DNA from: Bacillota bacterium
Lineage (GTDB): Bacteria; Bacillota; UBA4882; UBA8346
Direction of reading: 5' to 3'
DNA length: 64,000 nucleotides
Assembly: GCA_023400055.1 (NCBI GenBank)
Contig: JAEXFN010000003.1
Location: 60,612 to 124,611 of the forward strand
Shown here: positions 46,401 to 55,220 of the stretch, one piece after another
Numbering within the stretch: position 1 is the first letter of the stretch
Layout of the letters: the number at the start of each line of letters is the position of its first letter
The notes under the pieces: generated by a model
The model's input: the letters and a program-made list of their open reading frames with translations, nothing else
Told to the model about the DNA's origin: nothing
Databases searched by the model: none
Program-made: the position numbers and the translations under genes

Positions 46401-48051
46401 CCGAACCCAGGTACGTCTCGGTGCCGGTGACGATCTCCTCGCGCAGCGCGTCAATGGGCGGGTTAGTTACCTGGGCGAATAATTGTTTGAAATAATTATA
46501 AAGCAATTGCGGCTGATCGGAAAGGACCGCCAGCGGAATATCGGTGCCCATAGCGCCGGTGGGCTCCACTGCGTCCTGAGCCATCGGCGCTAGAATCTTG
46601 CGGAGTTCCTCGTAAGTATAACCGAAGGCCCGCTGGCGCCGGAGCAATGTCGCGTGATCGGCCTTGATCGGCGTGGGCGCCTCGGGCAGGTCGGCCAGGT
46701 TGACCAGGTAACGATCCAGCCATTCCTGATACGGCAGTGCGGTGGCCAGGCCTTGTTTCAGTTCTTCATCGGCGATGATCCGGCCGGCCACCGTATCGAT
46801 GAGCAACATCCGGCCCGGCTGCAGCCGGCCTTTATAGGCGATCTCCTGCGGCGGCAAGTCGACCACGCCCACCTCGGAGGCCAAAATTACCAGGTCGTTT
46901 TCAGTGACATAATAACGGGCCGGCCGCAGGCCGTTCCGGTCGAGCACCGCGCCGACGATCTTGCCGTCGGAGAAGGCCATCGCCGCCGGGCCGTCCCAGG
47001 GCTCCATCAGGCAACTGTGATATTCGTAGAAAGCCCGTTTGGCCGGATCCATGCTCTCATGCTTGGACCAGGGCTCGGGAATCATCATCATCATGGCGTG
47101 CGGCAGCGATCGTCCGGACAGCATCAGGAACTCCAGACACTCGTCGAACATCGATGAATCGCTGCCGTCGGGGCTGATCACCGGCCGCACCTTGTCGATG
47201 TCCGCGCCGAATAGGTCGGACTGGAACATCGATTCCCGGGCGTGCATCCAGTTGATGTTGCCGCGTAGGGTATTGATCTCGCCGTTATGGATCAGATAAC
47301 GGTTGGGATGGGCCCGCTCCCAGCTGGGGAAGGTGTTGGTGCTAAAGCGCGAATGCACCACGGCCAGCGCGCTCTCGACCCTTGGATCCGAGAGATCGGG
47401 GAAGAACTCGATCACCTGTTCCGGGGTGAGCATCCCTTTGTAAACAATGGTTTGGCTGGATAAACTAGCCACATAGAAAAATTGACCGCCATTCATTCCC
47501 GAATAGCGGATCGCTTTTTCCGCACGCTTGCGGATCACATATAACTTACGCTCGAACGCCAGATCGTCATGTAGATCGGAGCTACGCTGGATAAAAACCT
47601 GGCGGATGAATGGCTGGCTGACTTTGGCGGAACTGCCCAGGCTGGCGCCGTCGCTGGGCACGGTCCGCCAGCCCAACAACTGCTGGCCTTCTTCCTGGAC
47701 CAACTGGCCGAACAACTGCTCACAGTTCTGGCGCTGCACCGGATCCGGAGGCAGAAACACCATCCCCACCGCGTACTCCCTGGCGGCGGGCAGTTCAAAC
47801 CCCAGTTCGGCACAGGCCTCCGCCAGAAAGCGGTGCGGAATTTGCATTAAAATACCGGCGCCATCACCGGTATTGGGTTCGGCGCCCCGGGCGCCGCGGT
47901 GGTCTAAATTGCAAAGGACCGTCAAGCCTTGCTGGACGATCTGGTGGGACCTTGCGCCTTTGATGTTGACGACAAACCCAATGCCACAGGCGTCGTGTTC
48001 ATGTTGCGGGTCGTAAAGACCCTGTTGTTGAGGAATTCCGCATTGTTTCAT
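43456..48051 (-). CDS. gltB: Glutamate synthase large subunit
   Basis: 1531 residues, full length. The N-terminal class II glutaminase domain has catalytic Cys22 (HEHDACGIGFVV) that becomes the N-terminus after a short propeptide is removed. The FMN-binding synthase domain contains GGKSNTGEGGEDPARF and ISGYDGGTGASPRTSI, the [3Fe-4S] site CNLDTCPVG, and the C-terminal beta-helix the usual Gly repeats (GATSGEAYIRGLAGERF, MTGGRVVILG). It converts glutamine and 2-oxoglutarate to two glutamates. A clear sigma-A promoter and an inverted repeat lie upstream. Confidence 0.97.
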   Translation of the reverse strand: MKQCGIPQQQGLYDPQHEHDACGIGFVVNIKGARSHQIVQQGLTVLCNLDHRGARGAEPNTGDGAGILMQIPHRFLAEACAELGFELPAAREYAVGMVFLPPDPVQRQNCEQLFGQLVQEEGQQLLGWRTVPSDGASLGSSAKVSQPFIRQVFIQRSSDLHDDLAFERKLYVIRKRAEKAIRYSGMNGGQFFYVASLSSQTIVYKGMLTPEQVIEFFPDLSDPRVESALAVVHSRFSTNTFPSWERAHPNRYLIHNGEINTLRGNINWMHARESMFQSDLFGADIDKVRPVISPDGSDSSMFDECLEFLMLSGRSLPHAMMMMIPEPWSKHESMDPAKRAFYEYHSCLMEPWDGPAAMAFSDGKIVGAVLDRNGLRPARYYVTENDLVILASEVGVVDLPPQEIAYKGRLQPGRMLLIDTVAGRIIADEELKQGLATALPYQEWLDRYLVNLADLPEAPTPIKADHATLLRRQRAFGYTYEELRKILAPMAQDAVEPTGAMGTDIPLAVLSDQPQLLYNYFKQLFAQVTNPPIDALREEIVTGTETYLGSEGNILDPQPQSCHQIKLEIPILTNDELARLARLDQADFKAVTLPTLFKVSEDGSGLERALDQLCQEASRQIAAGANILILSDRGVDREMAPIPALLAVAGLHHHLIRQQIRTQVSLIIESGEPREVHHFALLLGYGASAINPYLAFETIDQLVRENLLSGIDPAKAVKNYIKAVVKGIVKVLSKMGISTIQSYQGAQIFEAVGLNPALIDRYFSGTPSRIGGIGLDVIALEAALRHNDAFNRRQISSDTLETGGVYQWRKDGEYHLYNPETIHTLQQACWNNDYQLYKQYAALISGESQQQSTLRGLLDFQDCQPIPIAEVESEESICKRFKTGAMSYGSISQEAHECLAVAMNRLGGKSNTGEGGEDPARFRPDAGGDSRCSAIKQVASGRFGVTSEYLVNAQELQIKMAQGAKPGEGGQLPGRKVYPWVARTRHSTPGVGLISPPPHHDIYSIEDLAELIHDLKNANRQARISVKLVSEVGVGTVAAGVAKGRADLILISGYDGGTGASPRTSIRHVGLPWELGLAETHQTLLLNNLRSRVVLETDGKLMTGRDVAIAALLGAEEYGFATLPLVALGCVMMRVCNLDTCPVGVATQNPELRKKFQGRPEYVVNLMRFIARDLRELMAQLGFRTIDEMIGRTDKLAPKKEIRHWKAKYLDFSNILYQPEVGPEVGRFHQIAQNHQLDRALDQQTLLAKCAPALENGTPVRLTVPIRNTDRVVGTILGSEITKRHGAKGLAEDTIGLHFQGSAGQSFGAFVPAGVTMRLEGDANDYLGKGLSGGKIIVQPPQEASFQPETNIIIGNVAFYGATSGEAYIRGLAGERFCVRNSGVKAVVEGVGDHGCEYMTGGRVVILGPTGRNFAAGMSGGVAYVLDEKGDFKSRCNPEMVELQGLADPEEIQEVKTLIARHAEYTGSERAQRILAHWPEYLPRFVRVMPRDYQRVLQALQDLQASGVSPEEAFMLAFEANKSDLKRVSGS

Positions 48052-48190
48052 TTCCGTTCAACCTTTCTACTCTTCTAAAGACAATTTGCGACCCGTCCGG
48101 GTCGTATCGCGCTGCAGCGCCTCGCAGGCTTCCATTCTTCGCAAACTCATCGGAACGAGTCGGGTCGTTGCCTATGATAAAAACGGTTTG

Positions 48191-48221
48191 ATTTCCGTAT
48201 TGCGGAAATGATTTCCGTATT
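48191..48221. promoter_or_regulatory. Inverted and direct repeats in the gltB leader
   Basis: ATTTCCG and CGGAAAT are inverted around TATTG, and ATTTCCGTATT is repeated directly at 48191 and 48211. They lie about 12-42 bp downstream of the inferred start of gltB transcription, suited to a repressor site. Confidence 0.5.
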
Positions 48222-48239
48222 TCGTGATAGTTACTTAGA

Positions 48240-48268
48240 ATTTTATAATCTGTTCTCGTGAGTGTCAA
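48240..48268 (-). promoter_or_regulatory. gltB promoter
   Basis: On the minus strand TTGACA (48263-48268) and TAAAAT (48240-48245) are spaced by 17 bp. The expected start is near 48233, giving a leader of about 180 nt. Confidence 0.7.
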
Positions 48269-48542
48269 TATGTTTGATAAAAAATACAATATACAACGTT
48301 TGTAACATGCCCTTAATATTTAAATTCCCGCCTATAAAGGGCGGTTTGGCAAGGCCTGCGCAACTACAGCATCTTTACCAAAATTTATTTTCCAATAATT
48401 GCTTTGGATGTTTATAAATAGTATGATAGGTCCTTTATCGGTCGGAAGGAGGGGCCAAAATTGGGGAGCAACTACTGAGCCAAGCCAATGACTCAATGAA
48501 GTCTTCAAGCCTCGTTTGAAAATCCAGGGGGTCCGAAGAATT
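48269..48542. other. Intergenic region between gltB and the pyrophosphatase gene
   Basis: AT-rich near 48270-48310; no gene, repeat or clear terminator is seen. An 88-codon minus-strand frame here has no ribosome binding site or family features. Confidence 0.5.
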
Positions 48543-49199
48543 TTAAATGGGCGCCACCAAATGCGCGGAAGCCAGCGTGGCATAATCGGCCCGGGCATTC
48601 TCGATCACCAACCGGGCTTCAGCGGCGTCATATACATCGGAGATCTCGATATGGCGGGACGAATAAAGCGAATCCTCCGGCGCTTCTTTATAAGTAAGAA
48701 AATAGTGTTTCAGCCGTTCCAATAAGCCCCGGGGAATCTCACCCAAGTTGGTGCACTCGCCGAAGACCGAATCCTGCAAGAGTACCGCGATGATCTTGTC
48801 GTCGACCTCATCCCGGTCAAATACACGGAATCCGCCGATCGGCCGGGCGGTGACCAGAATGCCGCTCCGGGTAATGGTGCTTTCGGTTAACACGCAGATG
48901 TCCAGCGGGTCCCGGTCGCCGCGATCCACCGGGCGACCGGCGCGTTCTGCGGCAAAAGCGGCCACCGCCTGATTGCAATAGGTCCGGGGAATAAAACCAT
49001 AAAGGGTCGGACAGAGGCTGGAATATTTGTGAGGCCGGTCCAGTTTCAGATGACCGGATGGCTTATCGATCTCATATTTGACGGTATCGAACGGCACCGT
49101 TTCGATGAAGGCGTTGACCTCCGCCGGAGCGGCCGCTCCGGCGGAGATCCCATGCCAGGGATGGGCCTGAATCATAAAACCGGCGGAATCGAAATTCAT
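48543..49199 (-). CDS. ppa: Inorganic pyrophosphatase, family I
   Basis: 218 residues, longer than the usual about 175 because of an N-terminal extension. The metal-binding signature DRDPLDICVL (D-x-D-P-x-D) is present, as are KYSSLCPTLYGFIPRTYC and EVDDKIIAVLLQD. It hydrolyses pyrophosphate to drive biosynthesis, in the cytoplasm. AAGGAGAG precedes the ATG. It is single in this neighbourhood and ends without a clear terminator. The extension and the RDPLD variant suggest a divergent branch. Confidence 0.9.
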   Translation of the reverse strand: MNFDSAGFMIQAHPWHGISAGAAAPAEVNAFIETVPFDTVKYEIDKPSGHLKLDRPHKYSSLCPTLYGFIPRTYCNQAVAAFAAERAGRPVDRGDRDPLDICVLTESTITRSGILVTARPIGGFRVFDRDEVDDKIIAVLLQDSVFGECTNLGEIPRGLLERLKHYFLTYKEAPEDSLYSSRHIEISDVYDAAEARLVIENARADYATLASAHLVAPI

Positions 49200-49399
49200 A
49201 GTCTCTCCTTGCGCGGGCGAATAAGAATCGTGCCGGGACTCAACCGGCGCTGACTATAGTTTTTAATTCCGCCCGTTCAGCTATACATTTCTTTCATGCC
49301 TTCGTCCATCCGGTTCCCTGGATGATTTAATTCAACTTATATTCAATGATTTATGACATATATTTAAATGGAAAAATTTTGGGAGCCGGATGAACTGTC

Positions 49400-50155
49400 A
49401 TGAAGCTGATAATGTTAGTCGTCAAACCGGACCGGAGAAGACTCATCCTCTGCCTGGCCGGGTTGGGAGTGATTCTGGGAGTATGGATCGGGGTTACGGC
49501 AAACCGGCCAGCGTTCGATAGGCATTTGACCCTCCGCGGGATTCCGCCCATCGGCATCGATCCCGGCCACGGCGGAATCGACTCCGGAGCCTGCGTGGGA
49601 GACTGCTCCGAAAAAACGGTGAATTTGGAGTTCAGCAAGCGCTTGGCCGTTTGCCTCGGCCAAAATGGTTACCGGACTGTTTTATCCCGGGACAACGATC
49701 AGCTGCTGAGCCCATTCGCCGAATACCAGAACCGCTTTCAGCCCTATAAACGGGACGACTTGGAACGCCGCCTCCATAAGTTGGAAGACGCCGGCGCCTT
49801 TTTGATCCTGAGCATTCATTCCAATTGGTCCGGCCAAGCTTACCACCGCGGACCGGTAGTTTTCTTTCCGGCTCAGTCGCCCCGCTCCTCGCAGCTCGCC
49901 GACGCCATTCAGGACGAACTCAACCGGATCCAGCCCTACCGGAAACTTCCCCGACCCGGCGCTTATTATCTGTTCAGTCACGCCCGGGTGCCGATCGTCC
50001 TGATCGAATTGGGCTTCCTCTCCAACTTCAGTGATCGCTGCCTGCTCAACGCCCGGCCTTATCAGGAACAGCTCAGCCAGGCCATCCGGCGCGGCCTGGA
50101 CCGTTATGTTACCGCGTGGATGCACAGCGAAACCAGGGAGATTATCAATCGTTGA
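49400..50155 (+). CDS. cwlD: N-acetylmuramoyl-L-alanine amidase, CwlD-like
   Basis: 251 residues: an N-terminal membrane anchor or signal (LILCLAGLGVILGVWIGVTA) and an Amidase_3 domain with the zinc ligands in GIDPGHGGIDSGA, EKTVNLEFSKRL and SIHSNW, and the catalytic Glu in IELGFLSNFSD. It cleaves the stem peptide from muramic acid. Size and form match CwlD, which makes muramic lactam in the spore cortex; an ordinary cell-division amidase cannot be excluded, so the symbol is tentative. It is convergent with the ABC transporter operon. Confidence 0.88.
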   Translation: MKLIMLVVKPDRRRLILCLAGLGVILGVWIGVTANRPAFDRHLTLRGIPPIGIDPGHGGIDSGACVGDCSEKTVNLEFSKRLAVCLGQNGYRTVLSRDNDQLLSPFAEYQNRFQPYKRDDLERRLHKLEDAGAFLILSIHSNWSGQAYHRGPVVFFPAQSPRSSQLADAIQDELNRIQPYRKLPRPGAYYLFSHARVPIVLIELGFLSNFSDRCLLNARPYQEQLSQAIRRGLDRYVTAWMHSETREIINR

Positions 50156-50158
50156 AAA

Positions 50159-50203
50159 GGCCCGGCCGACCATCAAGGCGCGCTGCCTTGTGCCAACCGG
50201 GCC
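50159..50203. terminator. Nested hairpin between the amidase and ABC permease genes
   Basis: GGCCCGG pairs with CCGGGCC, enclosing a second stem CAAGGC/GCCTTG. It lies between convergent genes, but no T-run follows on either strand. Confidence 0.4.
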
Positions 50204-50230
50204 CAGAGAAGGGAGTCCTTCAATGAAGCG

Positions 50231-51046
50231 TTATTTTACTTTGAAGACCATCTGGGTCGGGCTGACGAACTTCAGGGCCACCACCAGACAGGCCAGAGCG
50301 GTTATGAAGTAAATGACGGCTAAAGCGTCGATCGATTGCGCCGGCCGGACACCGGCGGCATAAGCGTCGGCATACAGAGCAACGATTAAGGTCTGCGATT
50401 TGCCGCCGGCCACCAGATAGGTCAGCTCAAACATGGAGATCGTTTTGACGACCGACAGAATTCCGGCGGTCAGGATCCCCGGCAGAGTCAAGGGGACCAG
50501 GATCTTCCAGAAAGTCTGCATTTTACTGGCGCCAAGCATCTTAGCGGCCGATTCCAGATTGGTTCCGACCTGCTCAATAAAGGGCGTCAGGATTAAAATC
50601 ATAAAGGGCACGATCGGCACCAGGTTGGCTAAGATAACGCCGCTAATCCTGCTGGCGAGATGGAACTTGTAAAGCACCGTCGCCAGCGGAATGCCGTAGG
50701 CCATCGGCGGGACGATCATCGGCAGCAAGAATAAGGACATCAAAAAGCCCTTCAATTTGAAATTGTATCTTGCCAGGGCGTAAGCGGTCGGAAAAGAAAT
50801 TAGCATCGAAACCAAGACAACTACCGCAGTGACTGTAAAAGTAACCATCAGTAAGTTGGGAATGTCATGGTCAGTCGCAACATATTTATACCACTCGAAA
50901 GTATAAATCTTCGGAATGAGTCCTGAGAACCACTGCTTGCTGAACGAGTTGAGAATAACCGTCAAAAGAATCCCACAGATATTAACCACATAAATAATAA
51001 TCGCAATAAAGAAAACAATACCGGAAACATTCAACTTTTTTTGCAT
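50231..51046 (-). CDS. ABC transporter permease (PotC-like)
   Basis: 271 residues, six membrane helices. The EAA loop is LESAAKMLGASKMQTFWKIL (about residues 165-185), shared almost word for word with the partner permease, which suggests an old duplication or conversion. It is the last gene of the binding protein-ATPase-permease-permease operon, for a small charged solute such as a polyamine, iron or phosphonate; the substrate is unknown. Confidence 0.9.
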   Translation of the reverse strand: MQKKLNVSGIVFFIAIIIYVVNICGILLTVILNSFSKQWFSGLIPKIYTFEWYKYVATDHDIPNLLMVTFTVTAVVVLVSMLISFPTAYALARYNFKLKGFLMSLFLLPMIVPPMAYGIPLATVLYKFHLASRISGVILANLVPIVPFMILILTPFIEQVGTNLESAAKMLGASKMQTFWKILVPLTLPGILTAGILSVVKTISMFELTYLVAGGKSQTLIVALYADAYAAGVRPAQSIDALAVIYFITALACLVVALKFVSPTQMVFKVK

Positions 51047-51083
51047 GGAAACACCCCCACTTTCACTAGAAATCCCATCGGCA

Positions 51084-51950
51084 TCAACCCTTACCCCCGC
51101 TGATCGAGGCGCTCTTGTAGATCTTCGACCGCCAGAAGAGCACCAGCATGATGACGATCAATTCGATTCCGGCCATAATCATGGAGATCGCCGAACCCAT
51201 ATTGAAATCGAATTTTTCGAACGCCCATTGATAGGCGGCAATCGAAATGACGCGGGTCGGGCCGGACGGCTGTCCCAACAAGACCGCCGAAGGATACACC
51301 GAGAACGCCATCACGAAATTCAGGCAAAAGGCAATGGCGATACCGGGCGCCAACAACGGAAAGAGAATCTTCCAAAAGGTCTGCATTTTGGAGGCGCCTA
51401 GCATCTTGGCGGCTTTCTCCAAGTCGGGGTTGATTCCGGATATATAGCCGAGCAGCATCAGAAAAGCGAAGGGAAATCCTTGAATCACCAGTGAAATCAT
51501 GACTCCGAGATAATTATGGGTAAACCGAAACGGCTCTTTGACCAGATGCGCCGCCAATAAGAATTGGTTGATCCAGCCGTTGGGGCCCATGAAGGTGAGC
51601 ATGCCTTCGGAAATCAGCACGGTTCCCAAGGTGATCGGCACGATCAGGAAAAAGGTGATGAGCTTCTCGCCTTTCATGCCATGCCGCATGACATAGGCAA
51701 ACGGGATCGCCAGGATGACATTGAGCAAAGTGGCCGGCACCGCCAGACCCAGCGTGACGCCGATGGTCCGCGATTCCCACTGATCGGTGAAGAAACGCAG
51801 GTAGTTGGCCATGGTAAAGGCGCCGTTGCCATTGGTGAAACTCAAATACAAACCGTTGATGAACGGGTAGATAAACAAGGCGACAATGAAAACCAGTGCC
51901 GGCAACAAACTCAGAAACAGCGTCCGATCCCATTTATTGGTATTGTTCAT
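51084..51950 (-). CDS. ABC transporter permease (PotB-like)
   Basis: 288 residues with six helices (LPALVFIVALFIYPFINGLY first) and the EAA loop LEKAAKMLGASKMQTFWKIL. It follows the ATPase gene by 5 bp and precedes the second permease by 37 bp. Confidence 0.91.
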   Translation of the reverse strand: MNNTNKWDRTLFLSLLPALVFIVALFIYPFINGLYLSFTNGNGAFTMANYLRFFTDQWESRTIGVTLGLAVPATLLNVILAIPFAYVMRHGMKGEKLITFFLIVPITLGTVLISEGMLTFMGPNGWINQFLLAAHLVKEPFRFTHNYLGVMISLVIQGFPFAFLMLLGYISGINPDLEKAAKMLGASKMQTFWKILFPLLAPGIAIAFCLNFVMAFSVYPSAVLLGQPSGPTRVISIAAYQWAFEKFDFNMGSAISMIMAGIELIVIMLVLFWRSKIYKSASISGGKG

Positions 51951-51955
51951 TGCCT

Positions 51956-53074
51956 TTAACCTTCTTTCGTAAAGACCAGAATCTTCTCCGGCGCCACCGC
52001 CATGCGAATGGTCTCACCATGTTTGACGCGGCCTTCGGGACGCAGATCGATGCGGACGCCATTGTCGAAGCTGGCCGCCACCTGGCTGGTCTGGCCCAGA
52101 TACTCGACCACGTCGACCTGGCATTCCTGTTGATTGGGGCCGTCGCCCAGGATGATGTCTTCGGGGCGGATCGCGGTCGAGATGGTTTGTTTGTTTTTGA
52201 AGGCCTCCGCCAAAGTGGCCCGTTTTTGCTGAACCGCCGCTCCGGTGACCCGGGAGACGAAACGCGCGCCCTGGACATTGAGTTTGAGTTCGATCGCCGA
52301 GTCGCTCTCCGTCATTTCCTCGATCGCGGCGTCCCAGATGTTCCGGAAGCCCATGAAGTCGGCGACGAACAGATTGGAAGGCTGGGAGTAGACTTCCTCC
52401 GGGGTCCCGATCTGCTGGATATTGCCGAGCCGCATGACCACGATCCGGTCCGAAAGGGCTAACGCCTCCTGTTGATCATGGGTGACGTAGATCGAGCTGA
52501 TCTGCAGCCGCTCATGGATCGACTTGATCTCATAACGCATATCGATCCGCAGCTTGGCGTCGAGGTTGGATAACGGTTCATCGAGCATCAACAACCGGGG
52601 TTCCATGACGATACAACGGGCGATGGCCACCCGCTGCTGCTCGCCGCCGGACATCTGGCCGGGGAATTTCTCCTCGTACCCTTCCAGGTGCACCATTTTT
52701 AGGGTGTTTTTGACCCGTTCCCGGATCTTCTGTTTATCGAGCTTCTTGATGACCAAGCCGAAAGCGATGTTATCGAAGACGGTCAGATGCGGAAAGAGCG
52801 CGTAATTCTGGAAGACCATGCCGAATTCGCGTTTCTCCGGCGGCATGCTGTGCACACCATCATCGATGCATTCGTCGTCGATGAACATTTCGCCGCTGGT
52901 AATGGGGAGCAGGCCGGAAACGCAGTTCAACGCGGTGGATTTGCCGCAGCCCGATGGCCCCAGGAAGGTGATAAATTCGCCCTTCTCAAGTGTCAGATTG
53001 AAATTATTCAGCGCTTGTTTGGCTCCGAAAGCTTTGCAGACATTTTTGATAGTAAACTTTTTAAAATCTCTCAT
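51956..53074 (-). CDS. ABC transporter ATP-binding protein (PotA-like)
   Basis: 372 residues: Walker A GPSGCGKSTAL, signature MSGGEQQRVAIAR, Walker B LLMLDEPLSNLD and H-loop THDQQEALALSD within the first about 230, then a C-terminal TOBE-type regulatory domain (AIRPEDIILG). It energises import by the two permeases. It lies 409 bp after the binding-protein gene, so it may have its own promoter or a processed transcript. Confidence 0.94.
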   Translation of the reverse strand: MRDFKKFTIKNVCKAFGAKQALNNFNLTLEKGEFITFLGPSGCGKSTALNCVSGLLPITSGEMFIDDECIDDGVHSMPPEKREFGMVFQNYALFPHLTVFDNIAFGLVIKKLDKQKIRERVKNTLKMVHLEGYEEKFPGQMSGGEQQRVAIARCIVMEPRLLMLDEPLSNLDAKLRIDMRYEIKSIHERLQISSIYVTHDQQEALALSDRIVVMRLGNIQQIGTPEEVYSQPSNLFVADFMGFRNIWDAAIEEMTESDSAIELKLNVQGARFVSRVTGAAVQQKRATLAEAFKNKQTISTAIRPEDIILGDGPNQQECQVDVVEYLGQTSQVAASFDNGVRIDLRPEGRVKHGETIRMAVAPEKILVFTKEG

Positions 53075-53430
53075 TCATTTATCACCATCATATCTTTTTA
53101 GTTTTTCAGCCTTGCGATAAAGTCTTGCGAAACGAACCGCTTCTTGCAAATTAGGGCCGAAATTTCAACCGACTTTATCCCCTGTTTGGTCGAGATCCCT
53201 GACCGCTCCGGCCTTTGGGCGAGATCGGTCCTTATCTTTTCGATGCAATCCTCATGAAAAAATTATTCATTGTTTTTTCAATATATGCATAGGCAACGGC
53301 ACGAATCTTCACGATGAATCCAAGCGACATTTTAAGGTTTTTGCCCATTCTGCAATTCGGTCACCCTATTCCAAGCGCCAAAGTTTTTTTGCTTCCGCCG
53401 CCGGCCGGTTTTGTCACACTCTTTGATATC
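53075..53430. other. Intergenic region between the ATPase and binding-protein genes
   Basis: No gene is supported. It is unusually long for the middle of a transport operon and ends in the strong hairpin at 53431-53463, which may separate expression of the binding protein from that of the membrane parts. Confidence 0.5.
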
Positions 53431-53463
53431 AATGAAGAGACGTTAAGCCAACGTCTCTTCATT
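53431..53463 (-). terminator. Strong hairpin after the binding-protein gene
   Basis: AATGAAGAGACGTT and AACGTCTCTTCATT are perfect 14-bp complements with a five-base loop, 20 bp after the stop codon of the binding-protein gene. There is no T-run; it may act as an mRNA-stabilising or partial-termination element, raising binding protein over downstream products. Confidence 0.6.
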
Positions 53464-53483
53464 GTGTTGCAGCTTAAACCCTT

Positions 53484-54641
53484 TTATTTCGTCTTGGAAC
53501 CCACCAGACGGTCCCACATGTCGAACGCTTCGACCATCGGTTTGGAATCGAGCTGAGCGGTAGACGGGAACGATTTGACGGCTTTGTCGTAAGCCGGACG
53601 CATCGCGCCTTTGACTTTCTCTTGGCTTTCCGTAGGAGCCATGTTGATCGTCACGCCTTTAACCGACGGACCGGGGTAGAAATAACCGCTGTCGTAGGTG
53701 ATGGCTTGGTTTTGCGGTTTCATTAAATAGGCCATTAATTCCAGGGTGGCTTTCTTGTGGGCGTCGTCCAGGCCCTTGGGCATTGCCATGAAATGGGCGT
53801 CCGTGACCCAGGTGGTATTCTTCATGAAGAAACCTTGGAAGGTGTTGGGGATAACGCCGAGAATCCGTTGGTTCATATCCCAGCCGAGATGGCTGGCGAC
53901 CATATAACGGGTGCCTTCGCCCAACTCTTTGAAGACGATGGCGGTGCCGGTCGGATAGTAATCGATATATTGGTCGAGCTCTTTCAGGAATTTCCAGGTT
54001 TTATCCCAGGTCTTCGGATCTTTCGGGTTTTTGTCGCCCAGGATATAAGGCAGTCCTTGCAGGAACGCACGGCCCGGGCCGGAGTTGGCCGGCCTGGCAT
54101 AGCTGAATTTGCCAGGGTTGGCTTTTGCCCACGCTAACAGCTCAGCCGGAGTGGTCGGAACTTTCTTGACTTTGTCCGGATTGTAGGTGAACATCGGGCC
54201 ACCGGGGCAGAAGGTGTAAGCGATTCCGTAACCTTCGAACAGTTTGTAGGCTTGCAAAGCGCCCGGGACGTAATTCTTCTCCAGGTTCGGGAAGTACTTG
54301 CTGTAGCTCGGCATCAGTTTCTCCCAGATGCCCATTTCGGTACCGGCGGCCATTGCGTCATAGCCGGTCAGAACCATGGTGGTATCGACATTGCCCGCTG
54401 CTTGTTGCGCCTTGATCTTGGATGGGAGTTCAGGAGCGGTCGCGCTGATGAATTCGATGTCCGAGACCAGGCCGGGGTTCGAGGCCTTAAACGCCATGAT
54501 CGCGTTCTTGGAGAGCTGCAAGTTGCCGGCGACGTCGATGATGCTCAACTTGACGGGCTTCTCCGCGCCTTGAGCGATCGAGAAGACGCTCAAAGCAGTC
54601 ACGACTACGAGAATGAGACCCAGAAGCTTAAATCTTTTCAC
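53484..54641 (-). CDS. Extracellular solute-binding protein of the PotABCD-like importer
   Basis: 385 residues from a GTG start with GGGGAGG upstream. A signal peptide (LLGLILVVVTALSVFSIAQG) precedes a family 1/AfuA-like binding fold: TTMVLTGYDAMAAG, YGIAYTFCPGGPMFTYNPDK, TGTAIVFKELGEGTRYMV, GYFYPGPSVKGV. No lipobox is seen. The ligand is unknown; polyamine or ferric iron systems share this gene order. An extended -10 (TGCTATAAT) lies on the minus strand about 100 bp upstream. Confidence 0.9.
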   Translation of the reverse strand: MKRFKLLGLILVVVTALSVFSIAQGAEKPVKLSIIDVAGNLQLSKNAIMAFKASNPGLVSDIEFISATAPELPSKIKAQQAAGNVDTTMVLTGYDAMAAGTEMGIWEKLMPSYSKYFPNLEKNYVPGALQAYKLFEGYGIAYTFCPGGPMFTYNPDKVKKVPTTPAELLAWAKANPGKFSYARPANSGPGRAFLQGLPYILGDKNPKDPKTWDKTWKFLKELDQYIDYYPTGTAIVFKELGEGTRYMVASHLGWDMNQRILGVIPNTFQGFFMKNTTWVTDAHFMAMPKGLDDAHKKATLELMAYLMKPQNQAITYDSGYFYPGPSVKGVTINMAPTESQEKVKGAMRPAYDKAVKSFPSTAQLDSKPMVEAFDMWDRLVGSKTK

Positions 54642-54743
54642 TGTGTATTCCTCCCCTAAATTTTTGGCGTAGAAGCTTTCGCTTCATTGTCTATTTATGA
54701 AATACAAGAAAAGTGCCTTAACTACCTCTATACAAAGTTGTCA

Positions 54744-54752
54744 ATTATAGCA
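54744..54752 (-). promoter_or_regulatory. Extended -10 promoter of the binding-protein gene
   Basis: The minus strand reads TGCTATAAT, a perfect extended -10 element, overlapping the start of TTGACA. The expected start is near 54737. Confidence 0.6.
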
Positions 54753-54940
54753 CAATCTTGTAATGGGAAAGAAAGGCTGCGTTAACCGAATTGTAATCAT
54801 CATCATTTTAAAACCCGGCCGCCCATTCGGCTCAATCCCATGACCGTAGAGGTTTCCCCGAACTTATCCGCCCGTTGCAAACGTTGCGAAAAGCGACGGT
54901 TTTTTCATAATTTTCAACCCATACGACCGGATCATTCCAG

Positions 54941-55150
54941 TCACTCGCTTATCCCCAAAAAGATCGATCTTTTGTGAATCAAGATCTGTCTGCGACGATT
55001 CCAGATCGATCTTTTGTGGATAAAGATCGATCTTTTGTGAATAAAGATCTTCCTTTTGTTAATAAAGATCGATCTGGAATGATTCCAGATCGATCTTTTG
55101 TGACTTAAGATCTGATTTTTGGGGATAAAGATCTTGCCAATAAGAATTGC
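54941..55150. repeat. Degenerate 21-bp tandem repeat array
   Basis: Units start at 54962, 54983, 55004, 55025, 55046, 55067, 55088 and 55109, each 21 bp; most begin GATCGATCTTTTGTG and end ATAAA. The plus strand reads DRSFVNK repeatedly, interrupted by one stop. Units at 55004 and 55025 contain TGTGGATAA and TGTGAATAA, reverse complements of DnaA-box consensus. The unit at 54941 has CTTATCCCCAAAAA, the opposite orientation, so the array changes strand at its left end. Confidence 0.87.
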
Positions 55151-55220
55151 GATCCGCGCGGGTAATTATGAGGAATTAAGAGGCCAGCATCCCATCATTG
55201 ATAGGACGCCGCTAGTTGGT

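Noticed and set aside
43219..46482. Several long plus-strand frames opposite gltB and gltD
   Set aside because: They are antisense shadows with no ribosome binding sites or domains, while the minus-strand genes are full-length known enzymes.
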